Assembly (NCBI GenBank): GCA_945878135.1
Contig: CAMDUL010000002.1
Location: 143,349-183,222 of the forward strand
Origin: Chthoniobacter flavus
Lineage (GTDB): Bacteria; Verrucomicrobiota; Verrucomicrobiia; Chthoniobacterales; JACTMZ01
Direction of reading: 5' to 3'
DNA length: 39,874 nt
Every line of letters begins with the position of its first letter. Positions within the stretch are counted from its first letter, which is position 1. Position numbers and translations under genes: made by a program. This document shows, one piece after another, positions 16,760 to 24,289 of the stretch. The notes under the pieces were generated by a model. The model ran no database searches, was not told where the DNA came from, and saw nothing but the letters and a program-made list of their open reading frames with translations.

Positions 16760-17569
16760 ATGGGTTTGCCAGTTGCGGCCGGTGGACACAAGGTCCACCG
16801 CATCGCATACTCCTGGAGCGGATGGCCGAAGGGCGCGCCGTTCCCTCCCCTGCCCGACGCCGATTTCTTCGCCGCCCTCGACGCGAGATGGGCCGCCGAC
16901 GGCCTGCGCCGCATCGCGCAACGCTGGCAGGACGACCTCGTCCAGTTCACCTTCGAGGCGCCGGCGGGCGTCTCGCCGGAATTCTTGGCCGGACGGGCCA
17001 AGGGACGGCTCGATCATGCGTTGCGCCAGACGGGATGGCGCCATGGCTTCGAGCGCAAAGTCGCCGTGCGTTCCCTCGGGGAAAACACGCTCGAAGTTGT
17101 GTTGCGTTATATCGCCAGGCAACTCGATCGCGCGGACCTGGCCGATCCGCGCTATGTCAGCTCGCTGGCCGAGGCGGCCTGGGAGGACGGCGACATCGAT
17201 CTGGAGGAGCCGGTGGCCAGCGATTTCGGACGCTATTGGTATAACCTGCATCTCGTGGCGGTGACAAACGGGCGATGGCGGATCGGACGCGAGGATTTCC
17301 TGCCGAAGGTGACGGCGGCGGTGCGGACGTGGAGCGGGAGGCTTGCGGCGGGCGGGTCGACCAAGGTGCGTCCGGGGGTGCATTCGCTGGCGGTGATGCC
17401 CGACCATGTGCATCTCGCGGTGCGCGGGCCGTCCGCGCAATCGCCGGATGAGATCGCCGGCGGATTGCGCGAGGCGCTCAATCGCGCGGCGGGGTATTTG
17501 CTTTTCGACCCGCGGGTTTATGCGGGGACGTTTTCGTCGTATCCGCTCTCGCACGTGCGGGCGCGTTGA
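16760..17569 (+). CDS. RAYT-like Y1/HUH transposase
   Basis: The 269-residue protein has a C-terminal Y1 (IS200/RAYT) domain: GRYWYNLHLVAVTNGRWRIG begins the fold, MPDHVHLAVRG carries the HUH metal motif (His216 and His218), and VYAGTFSSYPL near the end resembles the conserved tail with candidate catalytic tyrosines (Tyr246, Tyr254, Tyr261). The first 150 residues include KGRLDHALRQTG and KVAVRSLGENTLEVVLRYIARQL, an N-terminal region I associate with a longer bacterial subclass of these proteins. Such enzymes nick single-stranded DNA at palindromic REP sequences. The ATG at 16760 places a hairpin repeat inside codons 8-14. Matching 30-bp direct repeats lie at both ends. It is a single gene without TnpB. 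Confidence 0.75.
   Translation: MGLPVAAGGHKVHRIAYSWSGWPKGAPFPPLPDADFFAALDARWAADGLRRIAQRWQDDLVQFTFEAPAGVSPEFLAGRAKGRLDHALRQTGWRHGFERKVAVRSLGENTLEVVLRYIARQLDRADLADPRYVSSLAEAAWEDGDIDLEEPVASDFGRYWYNLHLVAVTNGRWRIGREDFLPKVTAAVRTWSGRLAAGGSTKVRPGVHSLAVMPDHVHLAVRGPSAQSPDEIAGGLREALNRAAGYLLFDPRVYAGTFSSYPLSHVRAR
16772..16801 (+). repeat. Left 30-bp direct repeat with hairpin (family C)
   Basis: The segment opens GTTGCGG and contains the 8-bp hairpin CGGTGGAC-ACAAG-GTCCACCG. It matches 17578-17607 at 29 of 30 positions and overlaps the beginning of the transposase coding region. Confidence 0.75.
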
Positions 17570-17577
17570 TCAGGCCT

Positions 17578-17607
17578 GTTGCGGTCGGTGGACACAAGGT
17601 CCACCGC
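17578..17607 (+). repeat. Right 30-bp direct repeat with hairpin (family C)
   Basis: Nine bases after the transposase stop the same 30-base segment recurs (one C-to-T change), 806 bases from the left copy. The two copies bound a unit that contains the whole gene except its first four codons. Confidence 0.75.
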
Positions 17608-17699
17608 GCCGCTCGGAACCGCGCCGTGGGGCTTTGCGGTCCCCTGACACAAAGTCCACCGCGCCACTCGGAACCGCGCCGCGGGGCTTGTCCCCGCGG
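17593..17699 (+). repeat. Two tandem 55-base units downstream of the transposase
   Basis: CACAAGGTCCACCGCGCC at 17593 recurs as CACAAAGTCCACCGCGCC at 17648, each followed by a near-identical CTCGGAACCGCGCCG and GGGGCTT. The second unit ends with the hairpin CCGCGGGG-CTTGT-CCCCGCGG. The run stops 31 bases before the SGNH gene stop. Confidence 0.65.
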
Positions 17700-17730
17700 A
17701 CGGAAGAGGCCTGCGGCGTCCAGCGCGCGG

Positions 17731-19806
17731 CTACTTCTCCGCTTCCGCGCGCAGGCGGCGGTAGACTTCGGCGAACGGACCGCTGTTCTTGATGCCGTCG
17801 TCGGCCAAGGCGAGGGCTTCCTCTTTTTTCCCGGTTTGCAGGTAGGACAAAATGAGCGCCTGGTCGGTGGCGACGAGGTCTTCGGCTTGCATTTTCGGAC
17901 GCGCAGCGAGGAGGAACGGGATGGCTTCGGCGAACTCGCCGCGCAACTGGTGCAAGCGCCCGGCGTAGCGCTCGGTCAGTCCGCTTTCGGAATAACCGTT
18001 GGCCAGGAGGAAATCGGCCTGCGCGAGGGCGGCGGCGGCCCGTTCGAGATCTTGCCCGTCGAGTTCGCCGTTGATTTTCTGGCGGCAGGCCAGCGCGAAG
18101 TAGACATATTCGAGATACCACGAAGTGTAATCGGGGACCTGGCGGGCGGCGATCTCGTAGAGTTCGAGCGCTTCTTCCGTCTGTCCTTCGCGCAAAAAAA
18201 CGCGCGCCACCATGCCGGTGATCGGACGGAGCCCGCCGGCGTGGGGTTTGAAGGTCTGCCATTGGCGCGCGACTTCGAGGACCGGCGGCGGCATTTCCGC
18301 CTCGGCCTCGCGGCAGAGCTCGGCAAAGACGTCATAGGCCGGGCCGTTGGTTTTCTTCATGAACGGCACGCCGAAGAGGACGCGCAGGGTGTGGTTGACC
18401 CGGTAGTCGTCGTAGCGGTTGGTGCCGAGGGCCTCGGCGTAGGTCTGGTCGTCCTGCACCAAGGCGAGTTGCTCGGGTCCGAGTTGCAACGGGGGTGCGA
18501 GGTTGACCATGGCGCCGGCCATGGCGCGGGCGGCGAGGGCCTGGCCGGAGAGCGAGAGGTGGACGTGATCGTCGAGCCATTCCCAACCCGTCGCGCCGTC
18601 CGGGCTTTCCTGGCGGAAAATTTCCGCCACATCGCAGAGGACGGCGCCCTTGGCCAGCGCGGTGTTGCGGACGGCCTGCTCGGTCAGCGAGATCGGCCGC
18701 CACGGCATGGTGTCGAGGTCGCGGGCTTCGAGGAAAGCGGCCCGCGCCGTCTCGGGTTGCTCGGCCCGGGCGAGGACTTGTCCGAGGAGAAACCGCGCGC
18801 GGGCGTGGCGCGGGGCGAGTTGCACGGCTTCGCGGAGGAGATTGACCGAAGAGCGGAAGTTGCCCCGGTCGGCCGCGTCGGCCGCCTCGCCGAGGAGGCG
18901 GCGCAGTTCCCGCTGCTGCTTCTCGTCGAGCCCGACGGTGTCGTCCTCGCCGAGCGGAGCCAGCCCCGACTCGTTGCTCGCCGTGGTGCAGACCATGGCC
19001 GGCACGCCGGCCGCCTGCACGTCGTCGAGCATGGTGCCGAGGTTGGTCGCGAGGTTGCGCGCCGCGGCCTCGCGCAACGGGGAACCGGCCGGAATGACCG
19101 TCTGCCCGATCATTTCCTCCATCAGGCTGCGGTTTTCGTCCGCCCCCCGGTAAAGCCAGCTGTCGAGCGCCTGGACCAGGGCCAGACCGCGCGCGGCGCG
19201 CATGGCGCGCAGGGCCCAGGGCGGCAGCGAGCCGGCGGCATTGATCGAGGCCGTGCCGTAGGCGCCGAAGAACTCGTTGTTGCCCGTGTAGAAGATGAAG
19301 AGATCGGGCGAAAATTTCAGGGCGTCGCGCACCTGGTAAACGAGCGGGAAGCTGGCCACGGCGGTCGTGCCGAGATTGATCACCTCCACGTTCTTCTCCG
19401 GCCACGCGTCGGCCAGCATGGCTTGCAGGAAGGACGAGACGGACAGGTTGCGGGGCTGCGGGTAGCCTTTGGCCGCGGATTCGCCTATGACAAAGATGCG
19501 GACCGTGTCCGGCGGCTTGGGCATGAGGAAATTTGTCTGCTCGGCATAGCCCGGGCGCGTCGGGTTGGCGAAAAAGTAGGGTTTGGCCGCGGCGGGTTCG
19601 ACAATGCAGAGGTTCGCGCCGGACGGCAGTTGACCCGCTTCGCGGATCCAGGCCGGATAGCCGCCCCAACCGAAGAAACGCAGGGTCACCTCGGCCGCGG
19701 CGAGGACGAGGAAGGGCAGCAGGACGGTGATGACCGTGAAAAGACGCCGCTTGGCCGGCGAGAGCGGGGCCGCGGGGCGGGGCGTGGGATTTTTCTTCTT
19801 GGCCAT
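17731..19806 (-). CDS. Membrane-anchored SGNH hydrolase-like TPR protein 1
   Basis: A 691-residue protein with a basic N-terminus (MAKKKNPTPRP) and one membrane helix (about 18-40). An SGNH/GDSL-type domain follows (about 85-385): FVIGESAAKGYP holds the nucleophile block (GES in place of GDS), FYTGNNEFFGAYG is the oxyanion block and DDHVHLSLSG the catalytic DxxH block. The C-terminal 280 residues are helical with TPR-like units (RVFLREGQTEEALELYEIAA). Related proteins are frequent in Planctomycetes and Verrucomicrobia; the substrate is unknown and might be an acetylated glycan. It is homologous to the protein at 20874-22784. The ATG at 19806 is used because the membrane helix follows at once. 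Confidence 0.85.
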   Translation of the reverse strand: MAKKKNPTPRPAAPLSPAKRRLFTVITVLLPFLVLAAAEVTLRFFGWGGYPAWIREAGQLPSGANLCIVEPAAAKPYFFANPTRPGYAEQTNFLMPKPPDTVRIFVIGESAAKGYPQPRNLSVSSFLQAMLADAWPEKNVEVINLGTTAVASFPLVYQVRDALKFSPDLFIFYTGNNEFFGAYGTASINAAGSLPPWALRAMRAARGLALVQALDSWLYRGADENRSLMEEMIGQTVIPAGSPLREAAARNLATNLGTMLDDVQAAGVPAMVCTTASNESGLAPLGEDDTVGLDEKQQRELRRLLGEAADAADRGNFRSSVNLLREAVQLAPRHARARFLLGQVLARAEQPETARAAFLEARDLDTMPWRPISLTEQAVRNTALAKGAVLCDVAEIFRQESPDGATGWEWLDDHVHLSLSGQALAARAMAGAMVNLAPPLQLGPEQLALVQDDQTYAEALGTNRYDDYRVNHTLRVLFGVPFMKKTNGPAYDVFAELCREAEAEMPPPVLEVARQWQTFKPHAGGLRPITGMVARVFLREGQTEEALELYEIAARQVPDYTSWYLEYVYFALACRQKINGELDGQDLERAAAALAQADFLLANGYSESGLTERYAGRLHQLRGEFAEAIPFLLAARPKMQAEDLVATDQALILSYLQTGKKEEALALADDGIKNSGPFAEVYRRLRAEAEK

Positions 19807-19884
19807 ACGAGGGGGCGGAACTTTAGGCCGGAATCGCGCGGCGGCCAAGGACGGGTGATGGGAATGGATGGGGCGGATAACGAC

Positions 19885-19904
19885 CGGCGCCGGGGACGGC
19901 GCCG
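19885..19904. repeat. GGGA-loop hairpin, second copy
   Basis: An 8-bp stem CGGCGCCG/CGGCGCCG encloses GGGA, the same loop as at 407-430 with a different stem. On the minus strand its edge reads TGTAGCGGCG, the opening of the family A repeats, so the two families may be related. Confidence 0.55.
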
Positions 19905-19924
19905 CTACAGCCGGATAAAAATCA

Positions 19925-19961
19925 AAAACCCCGATCCGGGAAGAATCCGGACCGGGGTTTT
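19925..19961 (-). terminator. Intrinsic terminator of PEP-CTERM gene 2
   Basis: A strong hairpin (9 bp AAAACCCCG/CGGGGTTTT, one mismatch, then 5 bp more; 7-base loop) is followed on the minus strand by TGATTTTTATCC. It lies 17 bases after the stop of the PEP-CTERM gene. Confidence 0.8.
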
Positions 19962-19978
19962 CGTGACTCGGGGGAAAT

Positions 19979-20767
19979 TTATTTCCGCGCGCGGCGACGT
20001 GCCGCATATCCAGCCACCCCAAGCGCGCTCAAGGCGAGCAGGGCGACGGTGGAGGGTTCGGGGACGACTTGGTAGGAATTCAAACCGGGGCCGCCGCTGC
20101 CAGTGGTCGAGGAGGTGTAGGTCTGGTTCCAAGCTGTGATGGAGACGTTGGGATTGGCTAGAGCGTCAACTGCACTGTCGGTTCCGCCACCACCCGAGGA
20201 GTAGGCATCGAAGTAGAATGTATCATTCACCGCGAGGCCTAAGGAGGCGAGTGTCGCGGTGTAAGTGATTGAGCTCGTGGCACCGGCTGCGAAAGAATAT
20301 CCCGCGAGGGTCGCTGGACCCGACCAGTTGGTGCCGTAAGTCCACAATTGAGCACCTCCAAAGTTAGTGGTGACAATACCGGTGTTAGTGTTGGAACTAG
20401 TAGAGGTGTTCACCCAAGAACCGATCCAATAATCCATCCCGCCGACTGGCGAGTTGAGCTGGATCGGGCGAACCCAACCGTTGCCGGTATTAGTAATGGC
20501 AGTGCTGCCCGTCGAAATGCCGATCATAAAATTGCCCCAGTCGGTGGTGCTAATGTTGCCATTCAGGGACAGGGTGAAGGTGATGTCGGTGGCATTGTTG
20601 GTCACCTCCATGCCAAGGATATCGAGAGTGCCGCCGGCGTTGGCAATGCCCGGATCAATATCTCCGGCGGCATCGGTGTAAGGTGAGCTGTTGCCTTCGA
20701 CAGCTTGCAGATTTCCGGCCGTGGCGAGAAGCGCGGCTGCGGTGATGGTGAGGAGGGTATTTTTCAT
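19979..20767 (-). CDS. PEP-CTERM sorted secreted protein 2
   Basis: This 262-residue protein has a signal peptide (MKNTLLTITAAALLATAGNLQA) and a sorting tail VPEPSTVALLALSALGVAGYAARRRARK. The body is a beta-rich domain opening with SSPYTDAAGDIDPGIANAGG and LDILGMEVTNNATDITFTLS, resembling extracellular domains found in other PEP-CTERM proteins. The role is unknown; the tail suggests cleavage by an exosortase encoded elsewhere. The ATG at 20767 begins the signal peptide; an upstream start would add 14 residues without a positive effect. No Shine-Dalgarno motif is visible. The coding DNA is less GC-rich than its neighbours. Its own promoter and terminator suggest a single-gene transcript between two SGNH paralogues. 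Confidence 0.9.
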   Translation of the reverse strand: MKNTLLTITAAALLATAGNLQAVEGNSSPYTDAAGDIDPGIANAGGTLDILGMEVTNNATDITFTLSLNGNISTTDWGNFMIGISTGSTAITNTGNGWVRPIQLNSPVGGMDYWIGSWVNTSTSSNTNTGIVTTNFGGAQLWTYGTNWSGPATLAGYSFAAGATSSITYTATLASLGLAVNDTFYFDAYSSGGGGTDSAVDALANPNVSITAWNQTYTSSTTGSGGPGLNSYQVVPEPSTVALLALSALGVAGYAARRRARK

Positions 20768-20797
20768 ACGATAGGATTTGGGTTGAACTTCAAAACC

Positions 20798-20825
20798 CAT
20801 TAAAACCAACCCCGACCGGCGTCAA
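20798..20825 (-). promoter_or_regulatory. Candidate promoter for PEP-CTERM gene 2
   Basis: On the minus strand TTGACG (20820-20825) and TTAATG (20798-20803) are 16 bases apart, with the start codon about 30 bases beyond. Confidence 0.35.
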
Positions 20826-20873
20826 CGGAAAATTTCAGCCCCCGCAACATTTTTTGCCGGCCAGAGCCCGGAC

Positions 20874-22784
20874 CTACCCGCCGCCGCCTTCCCGACCCTT
20901 GCGGCGGCTCTCCTCGGAGGCGTCGAAATCCCCCAGTTTCAGCTGGATTTCCGACAGAGTCAGCCAAGCTTCGGCGTCCCCGGGGTTGGACTGCAGGTGC
21001 TGTTGCAGGATGGAGGCGGCGCCGGGGAGGTCGGCGTCGCGGAGGGCCACGGCGGCTTCCATCTTGAGGAGGCCGGGGGTGGTCGGGGCGCGGTCCCGGA
21101 GGATTTGCAGGGACCCGCGGGCCGCGTCGAGGTCGCCGCGGGTCATTTGCATGGCGGCATGGTTGAGCCGCGCCTCCGGATGGTGCGGCTGCAGGGCGAA
21201 GCCGCGCTGGAAAGCTTCTTCGGCCCGCTCGCCTTCGCCGCGCAGTCCGAGGAGGCGTCCGGCCGTGAAATGGGTCACGGCATCGCCGGGGTTCTGCAAC
21301 AGCGCGCGGTCGTAGGCGACGACGAGGTCGGTGGTGTCCCAGCCGAGGACGGCCTGACGTTGCAGGTCGCGCGTGGCGGCGGCCAACTCGTCGCGGCGCG
21401 CCGCCAGGCCGGGGGCGCCGGCGAAAACGTCCAGGCGCAGCAGCTTCCAGGCGAGACTCCACATGTCATGTTCGTCATAGCCGGTGAAATAAACGTCGCG
21501 CCGCAACTCCCGCTCCGCGGCGGGAAAAGCCTGCCACCACGCCGCCGCGTCGGCGGGCGTTTGCCCGCGCGGGGCCAGACCCCACAGCGCGGCCATGCCG
21601 TCGACGGTCAGTTCGGCGATGGCCGCCCGGCCGGCGAAGGTGAGATGGACGTGCTCGAGGAAAAATTCGCGGTCGGTGGCGAAGGACGGATTCATTTCAT
21701 GCAGCCAACGGTCGGCATCGACGGCGGCGACGGCGGGACCGGAGTCCGACGCGATCCGGCGCTGCAGATCACGCAGGCGGCCGTCGGCGCGGAAGCGTTG
21801 CGTGTCGAGGTCGGCCGCGCGGCGGTAAAGCGGCCACGCGCGGGCTAGGTCGCCATCGGCCTGGCGTCTTTGCGCGGCTGCGTAAACCAGCGCGGCGCTG
21901 CGAAAGCCGGAGAGATCACCCGCGTCCTGCGCGGCGAGGACGGCCTCCAGGTCTGCGGCCCCGGACGGCTCGCTGCCGACGGGCGGCCAGTCGGCGAGGT
22001 TGATCGCGGGAATGACGAAAAGAACTTTCGCCTCGTGGTCGAGCGCGCGGCGGACGATGTCGCGGAAATTGGCTTCCGTGTTGGCCAGCATGGTGTCGAG
22101 CGCCGGATCATCGTGCGCGACCTGCACGCCGCGGAATTCGTCGAGTCCGCGCCAAGGCGCCGGGTCCGGTTTTCCCGCGAAGAGACCGAGGAAGGATTCG
22201 ACGGCGCGTCCGGTGTGGGTGCGGCGCACGGCGAGGGAGAGGCGGGTCAGCGCGGGGGAGCCGGCGGGCGGACCGAATTTCGCGGCCGGACCAAACGGGC
22301 CGATCACCTCATTGTGGCCGGCGTAGAGCACGACCATGTCCGGATCGAGCGCCAGGGCCTCGCGGGCGAACTCGCGCAGGGCGTGGGAATTGACCGCGAC
22401 CATCGAGAGGTTGATCACCTCGACGGGTTCGCCGGGAAAGCGGGCGTTCCAGCGGGCCTGCACGAGGCGTCCGAGATGGTGGTCGGTCATGGGAAAGCCG
22501 GCCGCCGCCGATTCGCCGAGGAGGACGACGCGCCGGACGCCCGCCGGTTTGCGGGCCGGCACCCAGACGGGCGGGGGAGACGGGACATCGGCCCTCTCAA
22601 GGAAGAGGCGGGCGTAATCCGGATGGGTCGTGAAAAACATCTCCCCTTGGTGGCGGACCTTCTCGAGCAGGCGGGGTGGACGGAAAAGCCCGGTGACGCG
22701 GAAAAAGCCCTCCAACAGAAGGAAAAAGACCAACGGGGCGAGGATCGCGAGGGCGAACCGGGCAGCGGGACGGTCGAAGCGCAT
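20874..22784 (-). CDS. Membrane-anchored SGNH hydrolase-like TPR protein 2
   Basis: A 636-residue paralogue of the product of 17731-19806 with the same order: one membrane helix (about 8-30), an SGNH-type domain (about 75-370) and C-terminal TPR units (THFTAGRLLGLRGEGERAEEAF, then ARLNHAAMQMTRGDLDAARG). The nucleophile block is VLLGESAAAGFP, the oxyanion block YAGHNEVIGPFG, and the last block LEHVHLTFAG, where Glu stands in the usual Asp position. The Glu may still work as the acidic partner, as seen in related planctomycete proteins I recall. The ATG at 22784 starts directly before the membrane helix; a TTG at 22826 is possible. It is divergent from rplM. Confidence 0.83.
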   Translation of the reverse strand: MRFDRPAARFALAILAPLVFFLLLEGFFRVTGLFRPPRLLEKVRHQGEMFFTTHPDYARLFLERADVPSPPPVWVPARKPAGVRRVVLLGESAAAGFPMTDHHLGRLVQARWNARFPGEPVEVINLSMVAVNSHALREFAREALALDPDMVVLYAGHNEVIGPFGPAAKFGPPAGSPALTRLSLAVRRTHTGRAVESFLGLFAGKPDPAPWRGLDEFRGVQVAHDDPALDTMLANTEANFRDIVRRALDHEAKVLFVIPAINLADWPPVGSEPSGAADLEAVLAAQDAGDLSGFRSAALVYAAAQRRQADGDLARAWPLYRRAADLDTQRFRADGRLRDLQRRIASDSGPAVAAVDADRWLHEMNPSFATDREFFLEHVHLTFAGRAAIAELTVDGMAALWGLAPRGQTPADAAAWWQAFPAAERELRRDVYFTGYDEHDMWSLAWKLLRLDVFAGAPGLAARRDELAAATRDLQRQAVLGWDTTDLVVAYDRALLQNPGDAVTHFTAGRLLGLRGEGERAEEAFQRGFALQPHHPEARLNHAAMQMTRGDLDAARGSLQILRDRAPTTPGLLKMEAAVALRDADLPGAASILQQHLQSNPGDAEAWLTLSEIQLKLGDFDASEESRRKGREGGGG

Positions 22785-22870
22785 CACAAGTTCGGGCAGT
22801 AAACCTTCACTTATCCCCCCAGACAAGGCGGAGGGCGGCCCGGCGCACAGCGCACTTCCTCACATTTCGC

Positions 22871-22899
22871 TTGTCACAGCAAATTCCTGCTCCTATTCT
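22871..22899 (+). promoter_or_regulatory. Promoter of rplM-rpsI
   Basis: TTGTCA (22871-22876) and TATTCT (22894-22899) with exactly 17 bases between them form the best sigma-70-type promoter in the window. The leader would be about 10 bases, without room for L13 feedback structure. Confidence 0.6.
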
Positions 22900-22916
22900 A
22901 CGCGGCCAATTTTGCC

Positions 22917-23348
22917 ATGAAGACTTTTTCCGCCAAAGCCGAGGAGATCCAGCGCAACTGGTGGGTCGTCGATGCCGAAAACCAAATCCTCGGCCGCATC
23001 GCGACCAAGGTGGCCGACGTCCTGCGCGGCAAGAACAAAGCCGTCTTCACCCCGCATTGCGACACCGGCGATTTCGTCGTGGTGATCAACGCCTCGAAGG
23101 TGCGCGTCAGCGGCAAAAAAACGACCGACAAAGTTTACACCAGCTTCTCCGGCTACGTGGGCGGACACAAAAGCGAGACGTTCCAGAAGCGGCAGGCCCG
23201 CCGTCCGGAACTGCTCGTCGAACGCGCCGTGCGCGGCATGATCCCGCACAACCGTCTCGGCCGCGCCCAATTCACCAAACTCAAAGTCTACGCCGGCGCC
23301 GAACACCCGCACGGCGCGCAGCAGCCCAAAAAACTCGCCATCTCCTGA
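22917..23348 (+). CDS. rplM: 50S ribosomal protein L13
   Basis: The 143-residue product matches L13 in length and motifs: NWWVVDAENQILGRIATKVADVL near the start, DFVVVINASKVRVSGKK in the middle, and ERAVRGMIPHNRLGRAQ, then LKVYAGAEHPH near the end. L13 is an early assembly protein of the large subunit and binds 23S rRNA. It starts with ATG at 22917 without a visible Shine-Dalgarno motif. rpsI starts two bases after its stop, the standard L13-S9 pair. Confidence 0.97.
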   Translation: MKTFSAKAEEIQRNWWVVDAENQILGRIATKVADVLRGKNKAVFTPHCDTGDFVVVINASKVRVSGKKTTDKVYTSFSGYVGGHKSETFQKRQARRPELLVERAVRGMIPHNRLGRAQFTKLKVYAGAEHPHGAQQPKKLAIS

Positions 23349-23350
23349 CC

Positions 23351-23740
23351 ATGTCCGAAGTCCACACCGCCACCGGCCGCCGCCGCACCGCCGTCGCCCG
23401 CGTCCGCCTCAAAGCCGGATCCGGCAAAATCGATGTCAACAGCCGCGAATTCAACGACTACTTCCCGACGACCAGCCTGCAGACCGCGGTGCTGCGCCCG
23501 CTCGAGTTGAGCGGACGCAAACAATCCCTCGACATCTCGCTCAAGACATCGGGCGGCGGCGTCAACGGCCAAGCCGGCGCCTCCAGCCTCGCCATCGCGC
23601 GCGCGCTGCTCAAACTCGACGCGGAACTGCGTCCGGAACTGAAGAAAAACGGATTGCTGACCCGCGATCCGCGCATGAAGGAGCGCAAAAAGCCCGGCCG
23701 TCCCGGCGCCCGCAAGCGCTTCCAGTTCTCCAAACGCTAA
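23351..23740 (+). CDS. rpsI: 30S ribosomal protein S9
   Basis: This 129-residue protein has the S9 signature GGGVNGQAGASSLAIARAL in the middle and the conserved basic tail (RDPRMKERKKPGRPGARKRFQFSKR), whose final arginine reaches the P-site tRNA on the ribosome. The N-terminus HTATGRRRTAVARVRLKAGSG is also typical. The ATG at 23351 lies two bases after the rplM stop, so the two are co-translated. Length matches the family. Confidence 0.97.
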   Translation: MSEVHTATGRRRTAVARVRLKAGSGKIDVNSREFNDYFPTTSLQTAVLRPLELSGRKQSLDISLKTSGGGVNGQAGASSLAIARALLKLDAELRPELKKNGLLTRDPRMKERKKPGRPGARKRFQFSKR

Positions 23741-23743
23741 GCC

Positions 23744-24286
23744 ATGCGCGCCCGGCGCGTCGGATTTCTGCTCGTTCTCTCCGTCTGCCTCGCGGCGGCG
23801 GAGGAAGCCGCCCCGTTCCAAGCCGGCGCTTTCGCCTTCGCCGTGCCCTCCGGCTGGCGCGCGGAACAACCGTCCTCGCCCATGCGCGCCGCCGAGCTGC
23901 ACGTGCCCGGCCCCGAGGGCACCGGAGCGGCGGGTGAAGCCATCGTCACCGTCTTCCACTTCGGCCCCGGCCAGGGCGGCACCGTGGAGCAGAATGTCGA
24001 CCGCTGGTTCGGTCAGTTCGACGGCGACAACGACGCCAAAAGCGCCGCCACCGCGAGCGAAACCATCGGCACCGTGCCGGTCACCTTCGTCCGCGCACGC
24101 GGCACTTTCCAGAGCGGCATGCCCGGGCAGCCGACCACGCCGCTGGAGGGCCAAGCCCTGCTCGGTGCCATCCTCGAAAGTCCGGGCGGTGATGTTTATC
24201 TCAAAATGACCGGCCCCGCGCCGACGGTGGAAAAAGCCGAACCCGCCTTCGTGCAGATGATCCGCGCCGCCTGCGGCGCCCCGTGA
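23744..24286 (+). CDS. Small secreted protein of unknown function
   Basis: A 180-residue product with a signal peptide (MRARRVGFLLVLSVCLAAAEE). The mature part is a single domain with FAVPSGWRAEQPSSPMRAAELHVPG and ending FVQMIRAACGAP. The opening phrase, an extracted amphipathic strand followed by P-GW, resembles small periplasmic domains used in many uncharacterised secreted proteins. It has no catalytic motif. It begins three bases after rpsI, so it may share the ribosomal transcript, and it converges on ftsY with three bases between stops. Confidence 0.75.
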   Translation: MRARRVGFLLVLSVCLAAAEEAAPFQAGAFAFAVPSGWRAEQPSSPMRAAELHVPGPEGTGAAGEAIVTVFHFGPGQGGTVEQNVDRWFGQFDGDNDAKSAATASETIGTVPVTFVRARGTFQSGMPGQPTTPLEGQALLGAILESPGGDVYLKMTGPAPTVEKAEPAFVQMIRAACGAP

Positions 24287-24289
24287 ATT

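Noticed and set aside
22785-22916. L13 autoregulatory leader
   Set aside because: The best promoter leaves a leader of about 10 bases, too short for a regulatory fold.
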